From SLQH01 sp964612995 (GTDB taxonomy: Bacteria; Planctomycetota; UBA11346), in contig CAZTGE010000093.1 of NCBI GenBank assembly GCA_964612995.1, forward strand, positions 1-16,395: a stretch of 16,395 bases of DNA. Direction: 5' to 3'. A program made the translations under genes and the position numbers. The first letter of the stretch is position 1, and the number at the start of each line of letters is the position of its first letter. The notes under the pieces were generated by a model that was not told where the DNA came from, ran no database searches, and was given only the letters and a program-made list of their open reading frames with translations. Shown here one piece after another: positions 1 to 6,758 of this stretch.

Positions 1-60
1 AGCCAGAGGGGTAGGTCCTCACGCAGTGAGGACCGTAGGGGCGAAGCCCCTGAGTGGTTA
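1..60 (+). repeat. REP-like double-hairpin repeat, cut by window edge
   Basis: Two palindromes lie back to back. Positions 14-22 pair perfectly with 26-34 (9 bp, loop GCA). Positions 37-42 pair with 46-51 (6 bp, loop GAA). Each hairpin begins at a GTAG tetranucleotide (11-14 and 35-38), the foot sequence typical of REP elements mobilised by RAYT (TnpA-REP) proteins. A near-identical inverted copy lies at about 6270-6328. In that copy the only change inside the 9-bp stem becomes a G.T wobble when read in the orientation of this copy. The rest of this unit probably lies upstream of the window. Confidence 0.75.
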
Positions 61-105
61 CGACAAGCGATAGTGGGGGCAGTGAGTAGTTGCCGCCGGT
101 GTGCA

Positions 106-158
106 TGGGCGCATATGGCCACGCATGCACGAATGGATGTGTATTTGCCATGCGCCCA
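106..158 (-). terminator. Possible stem-loop downstream of the TPR gene
   Basis: An inverted repeat pairs 106-114 with 150-158 perfectly over 9 bp. It continues as 117-119 with 147-149 after a two-base bulge, around a 27-base loop. It sits 40-90 bases beyond the stop codon of the minus-strand TPR gene, so transcription termination or 3'-end protection is plausible. There is no T-run, so this is not a canonical intrinsic terminator. Confidence 0.35.
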
Positions 159-198
159 GCCGGCGCTGCATGCGATCGATCTGGCCGGTGTACGGCGG

Positions 199-3100
199 TT
201 ACGGCAGCAGGCAGCCGAGCGTCGCGCGTAGTCCGCGGCCGCGCAGGGCACAGGCCCAGGCGCGGCCGCGCGCGCCACTGCGCTTGAGCAGTGGCGCTGC
301 GCGGCGCAGGAGCTGGCGCACCCGGGTCGGGGGCAGCCGGCCGTCTTCGGCCGCGCGCAACAGCGCCGCGGCGGCGAGCTCGTGATGGCCGGCGGCGGCC
401 AGGGCGCTGGCCAGGCGTTCTGCGAGCCGGGGCAGTGCCGGCATCGCGGGGATGTCCTCGAGGGTCGCCGGCGGGCAGGATCCATCGTCGAGGAAGGGCC
501 AGGCGGTGCGCAGCAGGCGGACCAGCGCGAGGCGGTCGTCGAGTAGCGCTCGGTGGCGCACCAGCAGCGCGAGGGCCTCTTGTTCGCTGGCGCATTCGAG
601 TTCCAGCGCCGCGCGCAGAGCCAGGCGTTCGGGCTCGGGTGTGGCGGGTAGACGCCGGTCGTGGCACAGTTCCAGCGCCTCTGTCGGGCTGCCGTCCGCG
701 AGCGTGATCCGGGCCAGGAGCACGGCCGCGGTCTCGTCGTCGGGAGCTTGGCGATGGAGCAGGCTGGCCGCTTCGCGCGCACGTTGGAGATCGCCTGCGA
801 TCATCAGCGCCTGCACCTCGAGTTGTTGCCACAGCGCGCGTGCGCGGTCATCGACGTGTTCGCGTGCGCGTTCGAGCTGGTTCAGCGCGGCCTGCGCTTC
901 CTCTTCTGCGATGAACAGCTGTGCAAGCAGCATGCGGTTGATCGGCGAGAGATGCGTGTCGTGGTCCTGGAGGCAGGCTCGCGCCTGGTCGGGCGCTCCG
1001 GCCTGGTAGTGCGCCAGGGCCAGCTCGCGGATCAGGGTCTGGGCCGCATCGCTCGCCGGTCGTTTCGCTTCGGTATCCAGGCGGTCGTGGAGCAGAGCGA
1101 TGGCGGTCTCGACCCGGTCGTGGACCATGCAGTGTCGCGCTGCCTCCACGCGCAACTCCAGCCCCAGGGGCAGCTCGCCCAGGCGTTGCCAGCAACGGTC
1201 GGCGAGTGCGCGCTCGCCGCGGTCGTCGTAGACCGCGGCGAGCTGACGCAGCGTTTCCGGCCGCTCCGTTTCCAGGACCGCATCGAGGTCCTGCGTCAAT
1301 GGAGCGAGCAGGCGCCCCGCCGCTGCGCACGCCCCGGCCTGCTGCTCGAGCCAGGCGCCGAGGATCCGCACTGCCGGCGGTGGGTCCTCATGCGCGAGTG
1401 CGGCGCGAGCACAGGCGCGGGCCTGCTCCTGCTCGCCGAGCATCAGCTCGACCTCTGCCGCCTGGAACCAGGCGACAGAGGCCTCGGCCGGGTTTTCACC
1501 GGCTGTCTCGATCTGGCGGTAGGCGGCGCGGCGCGCTCCGGCCCCGTCGCCGCCGCGGGCGAAGAGCAGCGCCACCTGGCCCCAGGGCACCGTACGTTCG
1601 AGGGTGAAAACCGCATGCAGTTCATCGAGTGCGCCGCTGCGCTCGCGTGCCAGGCCGAGCGCCACCCGCCGCATGAGCAGGCGTGGATCCTGGCCGTGGG
1701 TGGCGAGACCCTTGGCGATGGCGCCCTCGGCGCCCGCCACGTCGCCGGCCTGCAGCGCGAGTTCGGCCGCGAGTTCGAATACCGCAGGGGGGCATTCGGT
1801 CGGGCGTTCGAGCAGCGCGCCGACCTCTTCACGTGCCTGGCGGAAGCGGCCGTTGGCCATCAGGGCCTGCGCCATCAAGGCGCGGTAGTCGGACTGAGGC
1901 GCGAGGCGCACCGCCCGGCGGGCATAGCGCAGCGCCGCCTGCGGGTCCTGGGGCAGGATCAGTTCGGCTCGTAGTGCCCAGAGGTGCGCGAATTCGGGCT
2001 GGATCTCGATTCCGCGTTCGATGGCGGCGCGGGCGGCGTCGACCTTGCCCTGGGCGCGGCGGGCTTCGGCCAGCATGGTCAACAGTTGCGGGTGGTCGGG
2101 CAGTTGGCGCAGGCTGGCTTCGGCTTCCTGCTCCGCGCGTTGGGGCTCGCCCTTGACCAGCAGCACCTCGATCATCTCGCGCCAGGCCCAGAGGTAGTCC
2201 GGTTGCTGGCGTACCGCGCGTTCCAGGTGCGGCAGCGCGGCGTCTGGTTTACCGCGACAGCGCAGGAGGAAGGCCCGCAGGCCGGCATTGGTCGGGTCGG
2301 CCGGATCGCGTTCTTCGGCCTCGTCGCAGCAGGCCTCGGCCTCCTCGTGGCGTTCGCTCAGCGCGGCGACTTCGGCCAGTTCGCGCCAGGCCCAGGTGTA
2401 GTCCGGATCGAGTTCCACCGCCTTGCGCAGGTTGGCCATCGCCTCGCTGTGCCGGCTTTCGGTGCGCAGGAGATCGGCCATGTAGCCGTAGGTGGTGGCT
2501 TCGAAGGGATCGATGCTGCGTGCGTGTTCGAGGTGGGTGAAGGCCTCGGCCATCCGGCCCATCTGGCGGCAGGTATCGGCCAGCTCGTGCATGATCCAGG
2601 TCGAGCCGGGTGCGGCATCGAGCGCCTGCTTGAACGAATCCAGCGCGGCAGCCATCTCGCCGCGGCTGCGGGAGAGCGCGCCGAGTTGAGCGTAGGCCCA
2701 GGGGTAATCGGGGTCGAGTTCGATCGCCTGTTGGCACAGGGCCTCGGAGCGCTGTGGATCGCGTTGGGTCAGGACCTGGGCCAGCTCGACCAGCGCCCAG
2801 GTGGCATGGGGTCGGCGTTCGAGGATCTCCTCGTAGAGCGCCACGGCGGTGTCGCCTTCGCCGCGATCCCAGGCCAGTTGGGCGAGATGGCCGCGGCACC
2901 ACTGGTCGTCGGGCTCGACCTCCAGCGCGGCGAGGTAGTGGCGCCGGGCCTGCTCGTGGTCGCCGATCTGGCGTTCGAGTTCGGCCAGTTCGCAGAGGGT
3001 CCAGTTGTTGTGCGGCTCCAGGCCCAGGGCCGCGAGCAGCTGTTCGCGGCCGGCCTCGAGCTCGCCCTGTTGGCGCAGGCAGGCGCCGAAGCGCGCCAGC

Positions 3101-3573
3101 AGGCTGGCGCGCAGCTCGTGGTCCTCGATGTGTTCTTCACGTAACAGGCGTTCGAATTCGCGTCGCGCCTCGTGATAGCGCCCCTGGTTGAAGTAGAGGT
3201 CGGCGAGGCGGTCGCCCGGTTCCTCGTCGAGCGGCTGGCTGCTGCGGATCGCCTCGCGCGCCATCTGGGCCCGGCTGAAGTCCTCGCGGCGGACGAAGAA
3301 CAGATGGCGGAAGCGCTGGAGGTGGACGTTGACGGTGTGGATCGAGCCGGCCTGGTCGATCACCCGTTCCGCCTCGCCGATCTCGCCGGCCAGTTCCAGC
3401 GCGCTGGCGTGGCCGAGGGTGGCCCAGAGATCGGTGGGTGCGTAGTGGCGCAGATCGCGATAGCGCCCGACCGCGTCGCGGTAGCGGCCCTGGCGCATCA
3501 GTTCCTCGGCCTCGAGCGTCAGCCGTTCCTCGGGCGAGTGGCTGTCGAAGCGGCCGTTCTCGTAGTCGGACAT
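199..3573 (-). CDS. Giant tetratricopeptide-repeat (TPR) protein, 1124 aa
   Basis: This is a soluble scaffold built almost wholly of TPR-type helical hairpins. No signal peptide, membrane segment or catalytic domain is visible, so it probably acts in the cytoplasm as a protein-binding platform with unknown partners. Repeats of about 34 residues are clearest from residue 180 to 540, with the usual small-residue pattern and P-D-[YDH] turns between units. A tryptophan recurs at the start of helix A (W191, W225, W259, W292, W326, W394, W462, W532), which is unusually regular. After residue 540 the repeats are more degenerate but the composition stays TPR-like (Ala, Leu, Glu, Arg). I chose ATG 3573, preceded by AAGG at a short distance. 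A TTG at 3585 in the same frame would add four residues. The gene is divergent from the exonuclease gene across a long inverted repeat. The name rests on repeat structure only; no specific family was recognised. Confidence 0.88.
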   Translation of the reverse strand: MSDYENGRFDSHSPEERLTLEAEELMRQGRYRDAVGRYRDLRHYAPTDLWATLGHASALELAGEIGEAERVIDQAGSIHTVNVHLQRFRHLFFVRREDFSRAQMAREAIRSSQPLDEEPGDRLADLYFNQGRYHEARREFERLLREEHIEDHELRASLLARFGACLRQQGELEAGREQLLAALGLEPHNNWTLCELAELERQIGDHEQARRHYLAALEVEPDDQWCRGHLAQLAWDRGEGDTAVALYEEILERRPHATWALVELAQVLTQRDPQRSEALCQQAIELDPDYPWAYAQLGALSRSRGEMAAALDSFKQALDAAPGSTWIMHELADTCRQMGRMAEAFTHLEHARSIDPFEATTYGYMADLLRTESRHSEAMANLRKAVELDPDYTWAWRELAEVAALSERHEEAEACCDEAEERDPADPTNAGLRAFLLRCRGKPDAALPHLERAVRQQPDYLWAWREMIEVLLVKGEPQRAEQEAEASLRQLPDHPQLLTMLAEARRAQGKVDAARAAIERGIEIQPEFAHLWALRAELILPQDPQAALRYARRAVRLAPQSDYRALMAQALMANGRFRQAREEVGALLERPTECPPAVFELAAELALQAGDVAGAEGAIAKGLATHGQDPRLLMRRVALGLARERSGALDELHAVFTLERTVPWGQVALLFARGGDGAGARRAAYRQIETAGENPAEASVAWFQAAEVELMLGEQEQARACARAALAHEDPPPAVRILGAWLEQQAGACAAAGRLLAPLTQDLDAVLETERPETLRQLAAVYDDRGERALADRCWQRLGELPLGLELRVEAARHCMVHDRVETAIALLHDRLDTEAKRPASDAAQTLIRELALAHYQAGAPDQARACLQDHDTHLSPINRMLLAQLFIAEEEAQAALNQLERAREHVDDRARALWQQLEVQALMIAGDLQRAREAASLLHRQAPDDETAAVLLARITLADGSPTEALELCHDRRLPATPEPERLALRAALELECASEQEALALLVRHRALLDDRLALVRLLRTAWPFLDDGSCPPATLEDIPAMPALPRLAERLASALAAAGHHELAAAALLRAAEDGRLPPTRVRQLLRRAAPLLKRSGARGRAWACALRGRGLRATLGCLLP

Positions 3574-3608
3574 CGTACCCTTCAACTATCAGCGCTCGCC
3601 GATCAGTC

Positions 3609-3819
3609 CAACCGGAATGTCCCGGAACCGGCAGGGCCAGTCAAAGCTCGCCCCGGGAGCGCCGATCACCAGGTCGGCATGCCTTGCCTCGCCTCCACCT
3701 GCGTCAAACCGCCCGGCTCTCTTTGGTGCTTGGATCGTAGTGACGCAGGTGGAGGCGAGACATGGCCCGCATGCGCGAGCTTTGAGTCGCCCTGCCGGAA
3801 CCGATGGGGCTCCCGGTTG
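3609..3819. repeat. Long imperfect inverted repeat in a divergent intergenic region
   Basis: The 265-base gap between the TPR gene and the exonuclease gene is mostly one large palindrome. The inner arms, 3688-3706 and 3741-3759, are perfectly complementary over 19 bases around a 34-base loop. The outer arms, 3624-3651 and 3775-3802, match at 24 of 28 positions. A further 7-base match lies at 3609-3615 against 3813-3819. The left arm carries about 21 extra bases between the two matched blocks. This could be two inverted copies of a short repeat, a miniature transposable element, or a structured regulatory region for the divergent genes. No intact gene is seen in it. Confidence 0.8.
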
Positions 3820-3850
3820 CTCAGACCCGGACTGGCTCCAGGCTGGGTCC

Positions 3851-4693
3851 ATGCCCAGCAATCGCCCTGCCTATCTGGTGTTCGATGTCGAGACCGTGTC
3901 CGACGGTCGTCTGATCCAACGGGTCCGCTACCCCGACTGCCCCGAACTCGAACCCGCAGCGGCCGTGGCGCGGCATCGCTCGGAGCTGTTGGAGCGCACC
4001 GGTTCGGACTTCATCCCTGCCAGCTTCGCGCTGCCGATCTCGGTCGCGGTGGCCAAGGTCGGCAGCGATCACAGCCTGCTCGACCTGGTGAGTCTCGATC
4101 GTCCGCGCTTCCGGCCGCAGATGATCGCGCGCCAGTTCTGGGACGGCTGGCGTCACTATGGCCAGCCCACCTTCGTCACCTTCAACGGTCGCAGCTTCGA
4201 CATGCCGGTGATGGAACTCGCCGCCTATCGCTACGGCCTGTCGCTGCCCGAGTGGTTCGATACCTCGGGTCCGGGCTACAGCCACCCGCGCAACCGCTTC
4301 AACCATGCGTTGCACCTCGATCTGCAGGAGGTGCTGACCAACTTCGGCAGCATGCGCATGCACGGCGGGCTCGACCTGTTGGCGACCATCCTCGGCAAGC
4401 CGGGGAAGATGGACACCAAGGGGCACATGGTCCAGGATCTGTGGGAGGCCGGCGAGGGGGAACGGATCGACGACTACTGCATGTGCGATGTGCTCGACAC
4501 CTACTTCGTGTTCCTGCGCACCCGCGTGGTCCAGGGGCGGCTGGCGTGCGAGCGCGAGGCCGAACTCGTGGCCGCGGCCCGGGAACTGGTCGCGACCAAG
4601 GCCGAGGCCAACGCCGCGTTGGCGCAGTACCTCGAGCGCTTCGGCTCCTGGCAGCCCTACGGGCCGGAGGACGCGCCCTTCGTGCGCGAGTAG
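3851..4693 (+). CDS. DEDDy-type 3'-5' exonuclease, PolB-exonuclease-like, 280 aa
   Basis: This is a predicted stand-alone exonuclease of the RNase H-like fold, resembling the proofreading domain of family-B DNA polymerases (the family described as predicted 3'-5' exonuclease related to PolB). It would remove nucleotides from 3' ends using two metal ions. Exo I is FDVET (D12, E14), Exo II is FNGRSFD (D117) and Exo III is YCMCD (Y209, D213), which gives a complete DEDDy set. The polymerase domain is absent, which is normal for this family. I chose ATG 3851 because the sequence MPSNRPAYLVFDVET starts just before the first catalytic strand. The in-frame extension back to 3617 runs through the inverted repeat and is not protein-like. 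The Shine-Dalgarno signal is weak. The gene converges with fucU, with five bases between the stop codons. The natural substrate and pathway (repair or RNA processing) are unknown. Confidence 0.87.
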   Translation: MPSNRPAYLVFDVETVSDGRLIQRVRYPDCPELEPAAAVARHRSELLERTGSDFIPASFALPISVAVAKVGSDHSLLDLVSLDRPRFRPQMIARQFWDGWRHYGQPTFVTFNGRSFDMPVMELAAYRYGLSLPEWFDTSGPGYSHPRNRFNHALHLDLQEVLTNFGSMRMHGGLDLLATILGKPGKMDTKGHMVQDLWEAGEGERIDDYCMCDVLDTYFVFLRTRVVQGRLACEREAELVAAARELVATKAEANAALAQYLERFGSWQPYGPEDAPFVRE

Positions 4694-4698
4694 CCGCG

Positions 4699-5133
4699 TC
4701 AGGTCGTCGGCGTGACGCCCTTGGCGAGGATGATGTTGCCGTATTTGGCGGTCTCCCCGGTCATCACCACCGCGTGCGCCTGGCGTGCCAGGTCGTAGAA
4801 GGCGAAGCGGTCGATACGGGCGATGCTCGGATGACCGCTGACATGGGGTCCGATCGCGGCGCGGTAGGCAGCTTCGACCGCCGGATCGAGCTCGTCGCCG
4901 GGGACCGCGGCCATCATCACCAGCGGATCGTCGACGTAGGCATCGAGTTCGAACAGCGGCAGGATGCCGTCGAGCAGGGCCGCGATGCCCAGACCGTCGG
5001 CACGCAGCACCTGCCGGTTGCAGTCGTAGCCGGGGAAATGGGCATCGGCGAGGACGATGGTCTCGCCGTGCCCCATGCGGCAGAGGGTGGCGAGCAGATC
5101 GGGGCCGATCAGGGGGGAGATGCCTTTGAGCAT
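4699..5133 (-). CDS. fucU: L-fucose mutarotase, RbsD/FucU family, 144 aa
   Basis: This enzyme interconverts the alpha and beta anomers of L-fucose, and some members also act on other sugars. It is a cytoplasmic oligomer. The protein follows the known FucU pattern from end to end: MLK-ISPLI at the N-terminus, GHGETIVLADAHFP (H22, D30, H32), VLRADG, LPLFELD, a VMMAAV-GD strand, RIDRFAFY (about 107-113) and TGE-AKYGN-IL-KGV at the C-terminus. By family knowledge H22 is the general acid and the C-terminal Tyr/Asn segment contacts the sugar. The length matches the roughly 140-residue family norm. ATG 5133 has GAGG six bases upstream. No fucose isomerase, kinase or transporter gene is near, so the in vivo sugar is uncertain. 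A short stem (4696-4701 with 4713-4718) overlaps the end of the gene and may help stop convergent transcription. Confidence 0.92.
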   Translation of the reverse strand: MLKGISPLIGPDLLATLCRMGHGETIVLADAHFPGYDCNRQVLRADGLGIAALLDGILPLFELDAYVDDPLVMMAAVPGDELDPAVEAAYRAAIGPHVSGHPSIARIDRFAFYDLARQAHAVVMTGETAKYGNIILAKGVTPTT

Positions 5134-5252
5134 GGCGGACCTCGTGCGGGCGGGTGGTGGGTGCCGTCCGCGGATGCGAGTGAAAGGAAACGGGCTCGGG
5201 GGTCAATACAGGGGTGGAGAGCCCGCATGGCGCCGCATCGGGCATTCCGCTG

Positions 5253-5280
5253 TTGGCACTCGGCAGGGCGTTGTCATAGT
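5253..5280 (+). promoter_or_regulatory. Candidate sigma-70-type promoter for the lipoprotein gene
   Basis: TTGGCA (5253-5258) differs at one base from the -35 consensus. After a 16-base spacer comes CATAGT (5275-5280), which matches the -10 consensus at four of six bases. The predicted transcript would begin at about 5286-5288, almost on the start codon, so the message would be leaderless or nearly so. Upstream, 5134-5252 is the shared divergent region with fucU, and I see no other clear signal in it. The call is weak because such matches arise by chance. Confidence 0.25.
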
Positions 5281-5288
5281 AGGGAGCC

Positions 5289-6143
5289 ATGAAGATGCTC
5301 AGAATCATCACCACCTGCGTGTGCGCCATCGTGGCGGCCGCTTCGTTCACTGGTTGCGGCAAGGCGCGCGAATGGCAGGGCGCCCCGGCCGACACCCCAG
5401 CCCGGGACGTGGTCCTGTTCGCCCCGCTGGACGTCGGCCCGTTGGCCGAGGTCTATCCGGAGGCCCGGATCGAGTACGCTCGCGATCTGGCCAAGTCGTT
5501 GGGTTATCGTATGGAACGGATCGAGGCCTACGTCGGCACCGCCCTGCCCGCCTCCAGCGATCCGAGGTGGGATCAGGGGATGATCGGCGAGGCGCGTGGC
5601 GCCGGCCTGGTGGTCCTGACTGAAGTGGTCGGCATCGAGGAGCAGGAGGCCGTCGGCGGTGGCGGCAAGCTCATCGCGACCCTGTCGATGCGCGGCATCG
5701 ATGCGACCGGCAAGGTCGCTTTCGCCCAGGAACCGGTGGCGAGCTACTCCTTGGCGCCCAACCCCAAGGTCGGGCTGGCGCCTTCGGGCCAGCCGATGAG
5801 CCGGGCGGTCTGGGCCGCCTGCGGCAAGGGTCTCACCGCCCTGCAGCGCTACCTCGAGACCGAAAACCTCGCCGGTCGTCCGGATCCGGCCGCTGACGAC
5901 CCGCCCGAGCAGCATGTGCTGGTCGATGTGAAGATCGATTCGACTCCGTCGAACGCCGATATCTTCGTCGATGGCACCTTCCGCGGCAACACCCCCACAA
6001 CCGTGCCGCTGCCGGTGCGCGCGATCACCCTGCGCATCGAGCGCCAGGGCTACCAGCCCTGGGAACAGGAGCTCACCCCGCGCAGCGACATGCACCTCGC
6101 GCCGGCGCTCGAGCCCCTGCCGGGAGACACGCCCGCGGAGTAG
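5289..6143 (+). CDS. Predicted lipoprotein with C-terminal PEGA domain, 284 aa
   Basis: The protein starts with a lipoprotein signal: basic MKMLR, a hydrophobic stretch, then SFTGC with the lipidated cysteine at C23. Phe at the -3 position is less usual than Leu. Residues about 35-190 form a mixed alpha/beta domain I do not recognise, beginning with a VVLFAPLDV strand. Residues about 212-275 are a PEGA domain, seen as a VDVKIDSTPSNADIFVDGTF strand pair, then G-TP, a LR-ERQGY segment and a closing strand. PEGA domains are surface-associated beta modules thought to bind other envelope components. The protein should sit in the outer or cytoplasmic membrane facing the periplasm. AGGGAG ends two bases before ATG 5289 and eight before an in-frame ATG at 5295. 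The second start has better spacing, so the true N-terminus may be MLRIITT. The molecular role is unknown. Confidence 0.82.
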   Translation: MKMLRIITTCVCAIVAAASFTGCGKAREWQGAPADTPARDVVLFAPLDVGPLAEVYPEARIEYARDLAKSLGYRMERIEAYVGTALPASSDPRWDQGMIGEARGAGLVVLTEVVGIEEQEAVGGGGKLIATLSMRGIDATGKVAFAQEPVASYSLAPNPKVGLAPSGQPMSRAVWAACGKGLTALQRYLETENLAGRPDPAADDPPEQHVLVDVKIDSTPSNADIFVDGTFRGNTPTTVPLPVRAITLRIERQGYQPWEQELTPRSDMHLAPALEPLPGDTPAE

Positions 6144-6172
6144 GAGCGCGACGTCAGTCGAGCGAGCCGTTC

Positions 6173-6204
6173 GAACGCCGGCGCCCGTATGGGTGCCGGC
6201 GTTC
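6173..6204 (+). terminator. Strong stem-loop downstream of the lipoprotein gene
   Basis: A 14-bp stem (6173-6186 with 6191-6204) closes on a four-base GTAT loop, with a single G.T wobble. It starts 30 bases after the lipoprotein stop codon, where a terminator is expected. No T-run follows, so it may act with Rho or as a 3'-end stabiliser. Confidence 0.55.
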
Positions 6205-6267
6205 TGCGTGACGGGCGGATGCAAGCGGCCCAGGACGTTGCGGGGGGCGGTCCGGCGTTGTTTCCGG

Positions 6268-6580
6268 GTGACTACTCAGGGGCTTCGCCCCTACGGCCCT
6301 CACTGCGTGAGGACCTACCCCCCTGGCTTTGTTGTGGTTCGCCTGAATCTGCAGGCAGATTCAGGCGTGGGCGGATCGGCTGCGCCGAAACGTATCCGCC
6401 CTCCGGCGGCACTCGCTCCTCGGCCTGACGGCCTGCGGGGCTGCGCTTGCGTTCCACGGGCCGCTGGCCCCACTGGGGCCAGCTATCGCCTGCGGCGATG
6501 CCCGCTTCGCCCACCACTCGGCGCCAGACCCCATCGCGTGCGATGAGGCCCCACATAAAGCTGGTAACCACTCATGCCCG
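6268..6580. repeat. Composite multi-hairpin intergenic repeat element
   Basis: This gene-free block is a string of hairpins: 6278-6292, 6295-6315, 6340-6367 (13 perfect pairs around AG), about 6369-6401, 6463-6483 (9 pairs), 6485-6499 (6 pairs) and 6532-6545 (6 pairs), with weaker ones between. The left end (6270-6328) is an inverted copy of bases 1-60, including the GTAG feet. The part at 6451-6505 matches 10514-10566 with compensatory changes in its stems. Similar TACTCAGG/CACTCATG words lie near the two ends (6273-6280 and 6569-6576). A 99-codon minus-strand reading frame crosses it but looks like repeat translation. Bases 6205-6267 and 6581-6717 hold nothing I can identify. Confidence 0.7.
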
Positions 6581-6717
6581 TTGGGCCTGAATGGTTGTGT
6601 TCGCGGTCGGTCGTCCGTCGTCGGGCAGCGCAGCAGGGGAGGGCCGGGCCCGGTCTGCGCTCGTGCTGGCGCGGCCGGGTCGGTGCACCGGGTGTCGGGG
6701 CGCAGATCGGCAGGAAG

Positions 6718-6754
6718 CGGTCCGGCTGAGCCCCGTCAGGACCGGGCCGGACCG
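6718..6754 (-). terminator. Stem-loop just past the stop of the membrane helical-repeat gene
   Basis: CGGTCCGG (6718-6725) pairs perfectly with CCGGACCG (6747-6754). A further C-rich/G-rich pairing inside it (about 6731-6733 with 6744-6746) is possible. The stem begins four bases beyond the minus-strand stop codon at 6759, so it is well placed to end the minus-strand gene cluster. It lacks a T-run. Confidence 0.45.
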
Positions 6755-6758
6755 CCGA

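Noticed and set aside
661..3144. Two long plus-strand reading frames (661-1974 and 1984-3144) opposite the TPR gene
   Set aside because: They are antisense to clear TPR repeats. Their translations mirror the repeats (runs of GLGQ/LAQ type) and have no domain of their own; high GC keeps the opposite frame open.
3617..3850. An N-terminal extension of the exonuclease by 78 residues
   Set aside because: It translates the left and right arms of the inverted repeat, and the family begins close to the FDVET motif.
5253..5268. A sigma-54 promoter at TTGGCAC
   Set aside because: The -12 element GC is not found at the required spacing after GG.
3172..5292. A 706-codon plus-strand frame across TPR, exonuclease and fucU genes
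   Set aside because: It overlaps three well-supported genes in other frames or strands and has no recognisable domain.
6272..6571. A 99-codon minus-strand frame in the composite repeat
   Set aside because: It is built from the hairpins themselves, and a related peptide can be read from the repeat near 10500, so it tracks the repeat rather than a gene. No ribosome-binding site or fold is evident.
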